Under the pieces are notes generated by a model. That model was not told the DNA's origin, ran no database searches, and saw nothing but the letters and a program-made list of their open reading frames with translations. Position numbers and translations under genes: made by a program. From assembly GCA_024449915.1 (NCBI GenBank), contig JAMZAV010002043.1:248001-312000 (forward strand): 64,000 nt of DNA, written 5' to 3'. Source of the DNA: Sweltsa coloradensis. Lineage: Eukaryota; Arthropoda; Insecta; Plecoptera; Chloroperlidae. Shown here one piece after another: positions 34,233 through 47,159 of this stretch; positions within the stretch are counted from its first letter, which is position 1, and every line of letters starts with the position of its first letter.

Positions 34233-37200
34233 GTACGTCGTAACGATTAACTCTCTGTAAAATCATATCGAAGATGAAGCTCGCACGTCGGTAGAATGAA
34301 GTTATAATAATAAGTGCCATGTGTGGTTGGATTGGACAGGGCGCGTGAGCAGAGCAGAGCACGATGGTAGGCAGATGGAGTGTACTGGAGGCCACCGACA
34401 GATGGGCCAGCCAGCCAGACACAGGAAGGAAGTGTGGACATGTGTTACATACTCTGCCACCTGTTGGGGCCACATCTCGGAAGTAGGAGCACACCGATCA
34501 AACAGGGGTGCACCAGCATCAGTGGAAGGGAAGTGGAAAACTTGGAACGTGTCATATTGTTGTGTTCAATCCAGATCTCGCAATTTCTAACGAGGAATTT
34601 CTCGAGATTTTGAGGACGGAAGAAACTAGGAAAGGAAGACGGGGTGGGGGAGGAGGAGGGGTTCTTACCAGTTACATAAGGGGTGATTATATAATGAGTG
34701 CATACTCGAAAACTTCACACAAATCACAACCGCAAAGGGGAGGGGTGCCGTTCAGTATTCGGCAGATACCTTGACAAGAATCAATTCCACAGAAATCACG
34801 TAGGGAGGCTTTTACACCGGAACAATATTGAGAGAATCAGGGATGCTATATGGCAGGTGGTCAAGTAACTCATGAGGATGCAAATATCAATAAATATCCC
34901 GAAAGCTTAGGATTGGGGAGGGAGGGGGATAGAATTGAAAGTATTATGGAAAATTCAAGTCTTCATATTTTTTACACAAGACGATAAGACTACCAATAGT
35001 GATTAATAATTTGTACTGGCCTACATACTACAAGGTCATACTAGGTAGGCCTAAGCTTCCAGCATAATAGGGGTATGTTTCGTAGCGCTGAACGAGCGAA
35101 TTTCCGTGTCCACAACTGTACTTGACACAGTTTCCCCGAGTTATGATAATTTATTAGAAGCGTAGGCATAGGCGTGACTACTACAATATTTCAGTGAGAG
35201 TTCTGATGGCCAGTTACATTACCGTCGAACGATCAACTATTTAAATTACCCTCTTAGCAATGGAAATCTTGCTGATGATAAAGAAATTGATATTGAACGG
35301 CCAACAAGATTTATTGGTGGCTTACCCGGTTGCTTTGATGGCCCTATATTAGCGGTAATTTTCATTTCTGCTGACGGATTAATAACTGACCAACCAGATA
35401 AAACTGATTTATAACCTTAGCATAATAGATTGTAGATGCCGGTGATATTTTGATGATAAAAAACATTGGTTTGAGCGAGCGAGTGTTATTGTGGTTAGAA
35501 GAAAGGGCGTGGGTTCAGTCACGCACGTAGTCAAACGTAAGACTTCGTAATCCCTTCTCGGTTCGTCGTCGGGAAACTTCCCCTTCCCTTTGACTACTCC
35601 CCGACGCGATGAATTGACAACAAGGAAGGATGATGAAGACGTGGACGACCACGACGTTTGGGGGACCCGGCCCTCCCAATACGCTTGTGGCTGGTTTACC
35701 AGCACAGCCTGACCCACCCCCTTCCCCGCTTCTTCCTTACGTCCCACCCTTTGTCACGATTAGCCAAGTTGCATAAATAGGGCTTAGCAATTATCCAATC
35801 AATTTCCCCGTCACATAATGCATCTGGAGCCTAAGGAGAGACATGGGCCACGCACTGTACAAAGGGAAGACACTTAACTAGATGTGACTGTAAATAGTTG
35901 GTTGGATCGCACTTATGCGTAGGATACTTGCTCAAGGGTTCCCTACCTCCATTACGCTACCGTCTGTGTTTACCACATACGGGGGTCATCCTACAGGGAG
36001 GGCTAGGACAGGGCGTAATGGATGTTTGCTTGTTCATGACTGGGAAACTACATGACTAAGTGCGATGTGTGTACGGTAGGTAGGTAGCTCGCGCAGACGA
36101 GAAAATTGAAAATAATTAATTAATTATCTAATTACCTATTACGACAGACATTGTTATTATGTGAGGTGCGACAGTTGTCAGTTACTTAGCAAAGAATCAA
36201 GAGTATACAAAGAAGTGGTTACACTAGGCATATCGTCAGTAAGGTCGAGTTTCAGAGACTATTTCCATCCAAGGTCGTTCTTGTACAAATCTAGACAATT
36301 TAGAACAACATCCGGTGAAACTACGAGCGATTTCGAGAACCAAATTGCTATTTTATTTTAATTGTTCGAGGAATAAACACTTGTATTACGTTTCTTTGGG
36401 GGCACGGGGGGGGGGGGGGGCGCAACGGCCGACGGCCATTATACACTAGTAAATTCTGTTCACGTGTAGTCAGTCACGCCTTGTCAACTTACTTTGCAGA
36501 TAACTTATTGCCTGTGTACAGTCACACACGGAAGTTAATACGCGGTGAGGTGAGATGCATGCCCGGTGGCTAGATAGTGACGAACTCGTTCACGTATCGA
36601 ATCAAGTCTGAGTCCATAGGGCGGATTATAGATATAGTTATTGGGCCACCGAGCACACATCTCGCTATGACTTCTGTGTGCGACTGGGAGTGTAGGGTAC
36701 ATCATACGGAGAATGTACTGTGGCCAAAAGGGCATTTCAACAGTTTTAAATGGCACTCCGTTTCGATCTTTTACTGAGGGATCTCCATAATCTTTAGTTA
36801 GGATTGCCATGACGGTGGAGGGGGAGGCGGGGAATGGCCACGCCTCTCGAGCTTCTCAGCGTACTTGAAGGATACTCGTGCGCGCTCTCGACACCGCAAG
36901 AGCAACAGTTGCGACACCCCTGCCTACCGCTGGTTCCTTCGCGCACAAAGAGTTACAAATTACAAGACAGCACTTGTTTTTTAGGTGATCTCTTATTATA
37001 ATGGTCGAGTGGTTCTGCTGGGAACATCTGCGGAATAACAATCCATCAGGTGCACCAACACCGAAAAGTGCCCAATAAGACGCCGCACGATCGGGTACCG
37101 AGACTAGCTAGAACTGAAGCAGCTGCCACCACAGGAACTGATGGATTTGGAGGGAGCTGATAAACAAATTAGGTAACTGTCTGCCTGTCTGTCTGTCCAC

Positions 37201-37521
37201 TTACTGGTCAGCACTCAGCAGCATGTTCGTTGGATCGGTTTGACAATCCAGGTGCTCTTATGAAACTCGATTGCGACATTGTTTTAGGAACGCACTTATG
37301 AGATATTTCTCGTCATTTGAAACGAGAAGTTTGAAATTTGTAATACCCGAAAATAGCTATTACAATGAGGATCAATGTGGGGAAAAAATAAAAATGCGTG
37401 CGTTTTGGGTGAATGTATTTTGGCTTCAATCGTATTAGAAAGTGAATAAACAACTAAAACAAAACGCGGTCAGTTTGAATAAAATGTATGCGGCATGCGA
37501 GAGACAACTCAAAACATCTGC
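34233..37521. other. No gene recognised; one dispersed repeat fragment
   Basis: Bases 35500-35760 carry, in minus orientation, the GC-rich dispersed repeat seen at 43, 47 and 52 kb (AACTTCCCCTTCCCTTTGAC, GTGGCTGGTT). A 16-base G run lies near 36405-36420. A 91-codon minus-strand frame at 36535-36810 is discussed as a weak observation. Confidence 0.4.
35500..35760 (-). repeat. GC-rich dispersed repeat, minus-orientation copy
   Basis: Reverse-complement matches to the 52126-52420 copy include the GGAAGGGGAAGTTTCCC-type block and the AGAAGC/GGTGGGTCAG-type region. It is the source of a 112-codon shadow frame. Confidence 0.5.
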
Positions 37522-38522
37522 GTATCTAGGTGCCCGTTAGGGCGCCGCACCCAAAGCCGCGGTGCCCCAAACACACTCAAGGCACCTTATACATACAGCA
37601 AGCAGAGTTGGGGTGATTTCGAGGTGTCACCCAGCCATCATGAAACGTGATGTGAATTTTTAAACTATCCAAATCGAAAGGAAATTTTTGTACCCGACAA
37701 CACATGCCAAATTTTGGTTGGGTACGAGCATTCCTTCTTGGTGAAAATATGAACTTGAAACAAAGCTAGTTACTACTGACTACTGCTACTGGCTACTATC
37801 TAATGCGTCAGTTTCAATTACCCCGCGATTCTGACCAAACGGGGGGGTTGGGGGGTACAACGTTCATATTTTACATGGACATTAAGGTAGTGATGTAATT
37901 CCCTTTGAAAGAAAAAGTTTTAAAAAATTACTGGAAGGCTTCCAAATAAATTTTTAAAATAACCTTATACAGGCATACAAATCACAAGTAACTATATTTT
38001 TCGTGCAGAAATCGCCTACATTGTTTTCCCAAAAACAAGTCTTGGACCACTTTTTCATTTATTTTTAAATTTGGAATACCTAGCAATTAAATCGACTTTG
38101 ATAAATTTTTTTTATATTTTAAAATAATTTTGGGCAATAAAAACTTAAAAAAGAATGAGAATCTAGAAAAATTTGCCAAGCTCATCTATTTTTTTCACTT
38201 TTGGGGCGCTTCTTAATTCAAAAACTTACAGTTTCCCGAACAAACTTTTTGAAAAGTTTGGGCAAAATAAATTTGCTGCCAAAAAACGTTAAAATTTTTT
38301 TAAAATAAATTTGAAAAAACTTTACTTTTTAAAATTAATAGTTGCAAATTCTTTTTTTGCAAAAAGCTTTTTCAAGGATTTGTTAGGGACACTGACTTTT
38401 TTATAAATTAAAAATCGCAAATGTGGAAAAGTAATGAGTTTTGGCCTTTTTTTTTAGATCCTTTTCTTTGAGTGTGAAAGGGTTTTGGGCTGTATATTTA
38501 AAATTTTTTTGTTAGTGTGGGA
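37522..38522 (-). mobile_element. Copy of the 43.4-45.1 kb element, opposite orientation, degraded
   Basis: It begins CTAGGTGCCCGTTAGG and runs through TTATACATACAGCAAGCAGA and AACGTTCATATTTTACATGG to a GGGCTGTATATTTAAAA end. Reversed, these match the right-hand and left-hand parts of 43440-45111. The stretch 38080-38520 shows many homopolymer-length differences relative to that copy. Confidence 0.65.
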
Positions 38523-41500
38523 AAAAAATCAAGATATACTTTTTTCCCAGCGAGTATGCAAAACATAAAGGGGTTTCTACACTTGTTCTCCGAGCATGGT
38601 GTTTTGGTCCAATCACATGTTGCATCAAAAATTTAAATTTAAATTGCAAACAAGGCACACATTTTCCAACCTCGAGAAGCCTACATTTTCGGAAGAAAAT
38701 TTCGAAAAGTAAGCAAGAAACAAAAAAAACCTAATAAATAGGCAAAAAAGAACGCCCTTCGTACATTTGGGGGCCCCGAATCGCGGATCGCAATTTTCCT
38801 TGGAAGCGGTTAAAAATACCTTAGGCCTATCAATGAATGATTGGCCCTAGTTTTCGACATCGTTGCTCAGGGAAAGTGAGTGGGTTCCACTCCACGGTCG
38901 TCGAATAGTTTATCAGTCACTAAACCACGACGACTGTGGTCACGGCCGCGCAAGATTAGCACAGCATCACAACATCCCTGCAGAATCATTACTGCAGCGA
39001 CGTTTCGATCCCTGGTTGGGGCTACTTTGTGTTCGCGTTCGTGACAAGAGGCACGTGTCTTTTGCACAAACGATCGCGCCATCCATACGTGTAACGTCGA
39101 ATGTCTGTTTGCTTAGCAGGCCTATAACCTATGTAGGTCAAGTTTACAAATTACATGTTTGCCGCTTTATCTTGTAGCTGTGAGAGATAGAACGTACTTA
39201 AAAAACACGCCTACATATTCTAGAAGCTAGCTAGTAAAGGATCATTGAAACAATTTGCTATAAAACATTCTCTAGGATCTCAATATTTTTGTGAAATAAT
39301 CGGTGAAAAAGGGGGCTCTACACAGAGGTTGTGATTGTGACGATGATGGACAGAAACAGAAGGAGAGTTTGCTCTAAGTGATACACTGATAACAAGTTTT
39401 GACAGGAGATAAGGGGGGGGGGGCGATGAATAGAGTACAAAGTGAAGTGAACTGTAAAGCCTGTAGGATAATTTTGCACAGTACCAACTAGGAAATACTA
39501 CATTCGTTTTGAGTGGGATCGTCCTTATAGATCTTAGTTTTTTTAATTTAAATTTTTGATAATTTTTTCTTTTTTCTTTTCCCCTTTTTTTACATTTGGT
39601 TCTTTATTGCATTTAGGCCTAATCTTTTTGTATTTGTTATCGGTAGGCCCCTACCAAAATTATTGCGTTGTTGTATTATTACTATTTCAATTTTCAAATA
39701 TTTAGCCTAGTTCATTGTTTGTTGTGTCCGCATCTATTGGGTTTTGTTGTCCTCTTTTGGAAATCAGTTTTTTAACTGAGACTTTAGCTAAATAAATAAA
39801 TAAATAAAATAAATAAATAAATACATAAATAGATAATAATTTAAATACATAAATAGATAATAATTTCTGGATGAAACGGAAGGTTGGTCTCTACACTGCG
39901 ATATACCTTCACACCCTAACTAAAGAATTGCAAAGAATATTCCATTTCCCAACAGTAATAAGCCAACCAAAATAACAGACCTGTAATATTTGTATTCATC
40001 TCCAAACAATTCCAATTTTAGTATTTAGGTTCAGAAAGTGCAAAGTCCTACATTCTTATCCCTAATTGCATTCCATAATGATGAGTGATGTGTGAAGGAA
40101 AGGAATTGTTTTCGCATTCTACCAGATTCGGGTAATCAGGGGAGAGAGGGGGTGATAAATTTAAACTCAAGTTAGAGACGGCGAAGTTTGAAATTGGCAA
40201 TCATCAAAACAATGTTTGGATTGGTACCGAAACAAGTAATAGATCTGTGAGTTCCACTCACAATCAACTCCACAGCGTGATAACAGGAGATCTTCTCGAT
40301 GGACCTCTCTGCATTGCGACTAGTGATCGTCACAACTCAAGTAGCACACTGTCAAGAGTCGGCTCTTATTTGTACAGAATGTTGTTCAAATAATAGAACT
40401 TATATCAAACGACTGTTTGTATTTTATTTTACCTTGGTCCCCTCGGGCTGTTCGCCCCTGGCAAGCGACCATGAGGTCCATGACGTATGGTCTAAAATCG
40501 CGTGAAATCATATTTAACTGACACTGACAGCAGAGCCTAGGGCGACGGTCTCCGTGTATTACAGCTGGCTACACCTGCCCTGCCCATTGTTACTGGAACA
40601 CGGGAGAAGTAGGCCGACATCAAAGAAGGAAGGGCCCCAACCTCAACTCGACGGCACCTACGGGACGAGGCAACGAGACGCGAGAGAGATGGGTGTCAAC
40701 AGTCAAGGCCACGATGACAATCAAAAGAGGCGACAAATATATTGAATAATAATATTATGCAAATGTTTAAACCCCAGGGGCATTTTACGACACGGAGCGT
40801 TTTTCAACGCGGTAATAGAGGCGAGTGTGCGAGTGCGGATCTTCCTTAGCTCTTGGCTGCCGCGGGCTTGGAACATTTTACTTTACGAGTGGCATAACAT
40901 TTCATCGCCACTCGCCAGCCTAGAGGTTGCAGATAAGATGGAAGTAGTCACGTGGGTGGGTTTACATGTAGGGGTGAAGAGAAACTGAATACTATTCTTT
41001 CTCACTTTTTCGGAACATCGCTTTTTGTAGGCAATTTAGTAATTGTTTTTATTTTTATTTATTGAAAATAACAACAATCACAGAAGATAATTTAAAATTG
41101 GCTTCCACACATTTATTTTGCTAAAGAAGCACTTTAAACTGTAAAACAAGAAACATGTGAAGAATCAAGATCACTGGAATTTTTCACAGTGAATTCGGGG
41201 TCGTTTTAGTTTCGAGTCTAGACATATTTCGCTCCGCCCACGACCCGGGTACATGTGGAGGGTTCGAATCCCGCATTCGGCAATCTCGACTGAAGGTTTT
41301 GCCCCAGGCTTTCTTCGAATGTTGAGTCCTGACTCCTGTTCACAATTACCACAAAACCATAATGACCTACTTCGTCCCCTGAAATGGGTCACACCGGGTA
41401 ATCTGGTGTGCACCCTACACCGGGCAGTGGGCACCCTCACGTAAGTTTCTTATGTGCAACGTAGAGGGATGGATGACGTGCAGTCGAGCACGTGTGCGCG

Positions 41501-41755
41501 GTGAGAGAACTTCGGATAGGCAGCGAGAGTGCGAGAGTGCAACCATTTACTAAAAAGTAGCTTGGTGTTCGATGACGCCGTGTTGCATGAAGAGCGTAGT
41601 TGGAGCAGATAATGTTACGGGGGGGGGGGGGGGGGGATCTTTAAATTTAATGTCCTCCACTGCAAATTAGTTGGGTGGGTAAGTCGATACTCGAAATATG
41701 AATTTATTTTAATTAGGTACATTTATTAATTTATTTGAAACTATGAGGCTACTCG
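38523..41755. other. No gene recognised; repeat fragments
   Basis: Contains an (AAAT)n-tailed repeat end at 39760-39832, a G run at 39414-39424 and a tRNA-like B-box (GGTTCGAATCCC, 41262-41273) with repetitive flanks up to about 41445. Open frames of about 100 codons have no recognised motifs. Confidence 0.4.
39760..39832 (+). repeat. SINE-like 3' end with (AAAT)n tail
   Basis: AAATCAGTTTTTTAACTGAG is followed by AAATAAATAAAT repeats. The CAGTT…AACTG hairpin before the tail is shared with the 19.0 and 56.1 kb copies. Confidence 0.55.
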
Positions 41756-42984
41756 CAGTGGCGTTAACTTACTAAGGCGGGCCCCCCCGCGACGTATTCA
41801 ACTTGGGCCTCTATAATAAAGGTGGTGTAAGTGTCGAGCCTCTGGGGGCTAGGGGGGGGGGCAGGGAAACTTACATAATGACCCTTTACGACGGTTTCAT
41901 TTTTTTTATATTTTTGACCACTAAGAAATATTACTTCTTTATTCAGATGTTTGACCATTTATTTTACTCAACACGCATTTAAAATTGCCAAGGTAGGCCC
42001 TAAAAAAATCAACGATTGGGGAACCAAAAAATAGTTACCTAATATAATAATAATAAAAACTTATTTTGGATGTGGTTGATAAAAGTTTGCATATTTGGAA
42101 GAACAATTTCATATTTTGATTTCCTTTTAAATAGGGCCTATTATTTTATTGATAATGTGCCGTTTGACCCTTTAGAACCATTTGTTTTTAATATTTTACA
42201 GAAATATGTCATGTGACCACTCGTTGTCATCAATACTTTGATTAAGAGTTTAGTTAAATTAAAAGATCCAAATGTGTTTTGGGCCATGCTTTGGTAAGGA
42301 TAATTTGTGAACTTTTGACCCATGAACGAAAACAATCCTGTTTATCCGTAGGCCTATTTGTTTTTTTATGGAGATTATTTGTTCTACATATTAAACCATG
42401 GCTTTTTTTTTGTTTAAACCTTGGTTATACAAAATTGGTTCAAATAAGTGTATATCTGTTTGGATAACACCTCAATAATTTTTATAACGTACAGTACGTT
42501 ATATCTCGTAAGTACTCGTGTTGTTTTATTTGGAAGTGTGCCCAAGTGTGCAATATGTATTGTCCCTCTTCAGGTATCTATAACTCTTTTATTTTGTCAG
42601 GACAATTTCGAAGTGATGTCCGAGGGCTGTTTTTATATAGGATGGCTCAATCCCTTGCATTAGCATTAATGACTGAGAAAACCTCCTGAAAAAAACCTTT
42701 AGCAGTGGATTTCGATCTGCAACGGATTTTCAACCGGTCCTTCGTGAATCCAGCCAACACTGCTAGTGTAATAACTCGTGGATAAGTTAATGAAATTTTG
42801 AGCTTTTCAAGAAACTTATAGATGTCCTTATAATGAAGAATCGCAGTTTGTTTTAGTTCATTGCGTGGCGACAAGTTTGACTAAAGCCAAAACCCTGTAT
42901 GATCATCCGTTCGCGGGCCGCCTCATACCCCCGGGCCCCCCCGCGGACCGCGGGGGCTGCGGGGGCGTGCTAGTTCCGCCACTG
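41756..42984. mobile_element. hAT-like element with CAGTGGCG termini
   Basis: The left end is CAGTGGCGTTAACTTACTA followed by a GC-rich CGGGCCCCCCCGCG stretch. The right end, read inverted, is CAGTGGCGGAACTAGCAC followed by a similar GC-rich stretch. CTACTCG flanks both sides (41749-41755; 42987-42993, two bases beyond the end), close to an 8-bp duplication. The 1.23 kb interior is AT-rich without a transposase frame. Confidence 0.65.
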
Positions 42985-43002
42985 CCCTACTCGTCTAAAG
43001 TT

Positions 43003-43439
43003 AAAGACTTATGTTGTTTTGGTTTATTTGGTAAGGGCGCGCCAACCGGAAGGTCATTATGCCATGCGCCACTCTAGGGAGCGTTGGGGATGTGGGGAGG
43101 ACAGAACCGTGCTGGACAGATCCAGCCACAGGCAATGTGGGAAGGAGGCTTGCTTCTCACGTGACGACCAGTGCTCGCCTGTAGTTTCAGGGTAAAATTA
43201 TCCCCTAACGGTAAAGCCTACGTACTATTTTAGCTGATGTTTACGAAATGGTATTTGCCTCTTCTCCCGCCTTTTACGGAAATCCCGGAGGCGGGTGATT
43301 TAAATCATCCCCTTTCCTTCTATACCCACTGCATAACCGAACTGCCACGATGGTGAATGTAATTTTGTACCAGAAGATTTTCAGGTGGTAATGGCTAGGC
43401 CTATATAACCAAAATCCCCTAGTCGGTTACAAGATATGA
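43003..43439 (+). repeat. Duplicate segment A, copy 1
   Basis: Closely matches 47447-47909 over its whole length (AAGGGCGCGCCAACCGGAAG through AGTCGGTTACAAGATATGA). The differences are mostly insertions and deletions in short homopolymers. The left part belongs to the GC-rich dispersed repeat family. Confidence 0.85.
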
Positions 43440-45111
43440 GAACACACACAATAACAAAAACTTGTAGAAATACAGCCAAACGCTTACACACTCAAAAGAA
43501 ATGAGATCTAAAGAAAAGGGCCAAGCTCATATACCCTTCACATTTGGCATTCTTAATTCATAAACGTACTGAGGTCCCATAACAGCCATCCTCGAAAAGC
43601 TTTGGCAAAATAGAATTTGCGATTATTAATGTAAACGAAAAGTTCATCCAAGTTCTTTTTTCTAATTAATTAAACGTAATAACATGCAAATTTTATTTTG
43701 CCAAGGCTTTTTCGAGGATGCGTTTATGGGACACTGTATGCGTATTTATGAATTAAGAAATGCGCAAATGTGGAAGGGTAGATGAGCTTGGCCTTTTTTT
43801 AGATCTCATTTCTTTTGAGTTTGTAAGGTTTGGGCTGTATTTCTACATTTTTGTAAATGGTTTGTTTGTGGGATCTCATTACTTTTTCATCCATTGCAAA
43901 ATTATATGTTAAAATATATAATTTTATCAAAGTGTTTTTTGATTTAGATTTCTATGGTAATTAGCAATAACAATAATGGATGTAAAATATATAGACCCTG
44001 ATTCATTGTACAATCCTGGGTATAGGTGGTATAACCATGGTTAACGACGGTATAAGGGACTGACCCCATTCTTGAGTTCGTGGGAGGGATGACTGTTAAA
44101 ACGTAAATTTGAAACGAAGTCACGTTTTCCCCCCGTTTGACACTTTAAAAGATATGCGTATAGCAAAGAAGCTTGAAAAAGTTCTATATTTATTCTAGAT
44201 GGCAGTGCCTTCAAAACGCTGGCCAATCGAAGACGCGTTGCGTGAAATGATTTGAAATTGTTGCAATTATGTAAACAAACAGATGAGCAAGCGCATATTA
44301 TTTTGACAGTCCTTGCTTCGACATTGTGTTTTGGTGTGGTATGTGTGACAGAACTATGTTGTGCTGCCTAGTGGGTTGCTAGGCTTTCCAAACATGTAAT
44401 GTAAGTAATACTTTTATCTAGTCCAAGAGCCTAATGGAACTTTAGACCTACAACTGTTTGTATTATAAATAATTTGCTACATCTGGGCCTAGGTCAGGGA
44501 CGTTTCTGGTTTGTTTTATGAGAGTATATGACAACTTTTTCTCATTTCACACATAAGAACAAAATTTAAAATGTCCGCCATTTGTTTTACGTATCGCACT
44601 TTCCGCCGTACTCTGCTTATCCGTCCAACAAGTGTCCAAGTACTATGGTTACTTGTTGATGTATAAGGCTATTTTAACCTTTATTTGGAAGCCTTCCAAC
44701 AAACTTTTTTCACTTTTTTTTTCAAAGAGACTATAAATACGATAACCTTAATGTCCATGTAAATATGAACATTGTAGTCCCACCCTTCTGGTCAGAATCG
44801 CGGGCCGACGTATTAGATGATACGTATCAAGTCGTAGCAGTAGTAGTAGGAGTAGCCTAACATCCTTAAAGTGATTTTGAGCATGTTTCAAGCCGATTTT
44901 TTCACCAAGAGGAATGGTCGTACCCCAAGAAAATTTGGTCATGTGTTGTCAGGTATCCCTAAATCCCCTCGATTGTGATAGTTTTTCAGTTCACATCACG
45001 TATCATTGACGGCTGGGTCACCTCGAAAATCAACCCCAACTCTGCTTGGTTATAAGGTGCTTGAGTGTGTAGCGCACCGCGGCTTGGCTGCGGCGCCTAA
45101 CGGGCACCTAG
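43440..45111 (+). mobile_element. 1.67-kb element present in one duplicate and absent from the other
   Basis: Segment A copy 1 and segment B copy 1 are separated by this block, but copy 2 of A joins copy 2 of B directly at 47909-47912. So the block behaves as an insertion. It holds an internal inverted repeat (about 43475-43625 against 43705-43860, both with CAAATGTG…AGCTTGGCC and AGATCTCATTTCTT) and ends GGCGCCTAACGGGCACCTAG. A reversed relative lies at 37522-38522. Its exact ends and duplication are uncertain because copy 2 looks error-rich. Confidence 0.65.
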
Positions 45112-46766
45112 ATACTGTCCTTGGTTGTTTGTTTTTGTTGTTGCGGATTGTAGAGAGTAGAGGGGAGGGGGAAAAACCAAAACGCACGACCAAAAACACA
45201 TATTTCACGATTGTTTATTATCCCCATCATCGGCGTCCAACTACGTAGATTGTAGGAGCGGCTCATTAGCTGTTGAAAACCATTAGATCAACATAATTTG
45301 GTCCGACAATCTTCACGACATACTAGCATAGTAGCCTCGAGAGGGGCCCGACATTGTTGGAAGAGTAGCAAGGGAAGGGGGGGGGGAGCGATAACGCGTA
45401 TTACGAAGGACAGGGAGGAGCAAATGCACTGACTGCATAGTCGAGGTATTTAAAAAATAGAACAGACACTCAGATAGAAGCCAGTGACATAGACAACAGT
45501 GCACGTGACTAGACTCAATCATCACGTGTCAACAACCTTGCCCAACTTTTAAAACAAGCCTTGCAACAATCAATAGACGGCGTGGTGTCCTTACCTATGC
45601 CCTCGTGTCGGTTGGTTGGTCCGATCCGAGCCGCAGGAAACCAACACAATGTTACGCGTCGTCTGCAATGAGCGGTCTCGGGCTCACGATCAAAATCGTC
45701 CGGTCGCTAAACCCGCGACGAAACATCAACACAAAGCATCACCCACTCACTTCGCACCACGTCCAATGCCCATAGCAACACTTCACCGACCGGCCGACGT
45801 GTTTTATCGGGGGCTGGAGGCGACGGCAACATTAAAAATCACACATCTGCGATTAGTAATCACAACATTGAACACTGTCAGACCGCGAACATTCACAACA
45901 CGCTGTTAGCGACTTTGGCGGGCTAGCTCACAACTGGTGCGTCTCTGTGCATTCGTGAGAGCGAGAGGGGTCTTGGTGGAGGGGGGCAACAAAGAGGTAC
46001 GACCCGAGTGAGATAGATGGCGACTAGAGCCACGGATGTCGGAGAGAGACAGACGAATGAAATAGCTATTGCCAACGGTTCGTTTAAATGTTTCGGCAAA
46101 CTTCGGTATGCACGTAGACTGTCAATGAGAGAGAAAGACAATCCTCAAGTGTTACGCAGAGTAAGCAGGAACAAAGATGGAGAATGAATAAAAAGAAAAC
46201 ATAATAAAAGATGGGAAATGACGGTTTCGTGATTTTCGGAACAGTTGATCGGGTTCGTAAGCGGTGATGGACCAAGCGTAAAGAGCAAGCCCGAACTTCT
46301 TGAACAGTGTGCGAAGGAGGATCACTAACTCGCATAAAAAATGTTCTCTTTCTTCGGTAAGAAAGTATTCGCTGTGGCACTATCACACGAAACGAAGACG
46401 ACGATCGCGAGAGAGCACGAGGAAGATAGACGAACGAGAAACATTGAATAGTGGGGGGGGGGAAGTGAGTTAGTTGAATGAATACTATGGAAGTAAGGAA
46501 GGGGAGGCTACAAACGCTGTTCGGCACGCGACGTTTCGAACCAGCTGCCGGCTGTTTGGCTGACGAGGGTGGCGACGACGACGGGGAGGGGGAGGGGGGG
46601 GGTAAACTGCCTTGATTATATGATATCACGCACACGATATTGCTTCAATAAGAACACATCCCGGATCACATGTGGATTATTTCTATAGTAATCAGAACAA
46701 AAGCCTCGGCCCTTACTCGGACGAACGGCGGCTCACGATGCTCCTAGTAACCAGCCCTCTACGCAC
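45112..46766 (+). repeat. Duplicate segment B, copy 1
   Basis: Nearly identical to 47912-49558 (1.65 kb). Shared landmarks are AACATCAACACAAAGCATCA, TAGATGGCGACTAGAGCCAC and ATCACATGTGGATTATTTC. The differences are scattered one-base indels and a 16-base gap near 45402. Reading frames in the two copies break differently, so the region is not coding. Confidence 0.92.
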
Positions 46767-46902
46767 CTTAAAAAACCCAGGGGGTTTTGTAATTTTTTTT
46801 CCCCAAATTTAGCCCCCCCTAAAACCCCCAAAAGGGGTCCCCAAAAAAAAAAGGGGTTTGGGTTTCCCGGGGCCCCCAGGGGTTGTGGGGGGGGGGGGGG
46901 GG

Positions 46903-47000
<98 letters not shown>

Positions 47001-47080
47001 TTTTTTTGGCCCCCAAAAAATTTTTGTGGGTAAACCCAAAAAATTTATTTTATTTAATTTTTTTTTTTTTAATTAAATTA
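46767..47080. other. Homopolymer-rich junction with a 112-base G tract
   Basis: Almost every base sits in a run (for example AAAAAACCCAGGGGGTTTTG, CCCCAAATTTAGCCCCCCC). G runs from 46887 to 46998 with a single A at 46905. This is not typical genomic sequence and sits exactly between the two duplicate copies. I read it as low-quality gap fill. Confidence 0.8.
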
Positions 47081-47159
47081 AAACTATGAGGCCTTTTTTT
47101 TTAAATTCCGTAAAGACTAATTTTATTGATTTTATTTTAACCTTATTTATGCAACTTGG

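Noticed and set aside
37180..37262. Possible lilli exon before GTAAGT at 37200
   Set aside because: The upstream acceptor is poor and the only open frame matches no AFF sequence; the phase with the 32282 exon could not be justified.
41250..41445. tRNA gene around GGTTCGAATCCC, or a plus-strand exon ending at GTAAGT
   Set aside because: No cloverleaf can be drawn and the flanks look repetitive; the apparent donor has no matching acceptor and is on the strand opposite to lilli.
46809..47076. Poly-Pro and poly-Gly open frames
   Set aside because: Both come from the 112-base G run, which is probably a sequence artefact.
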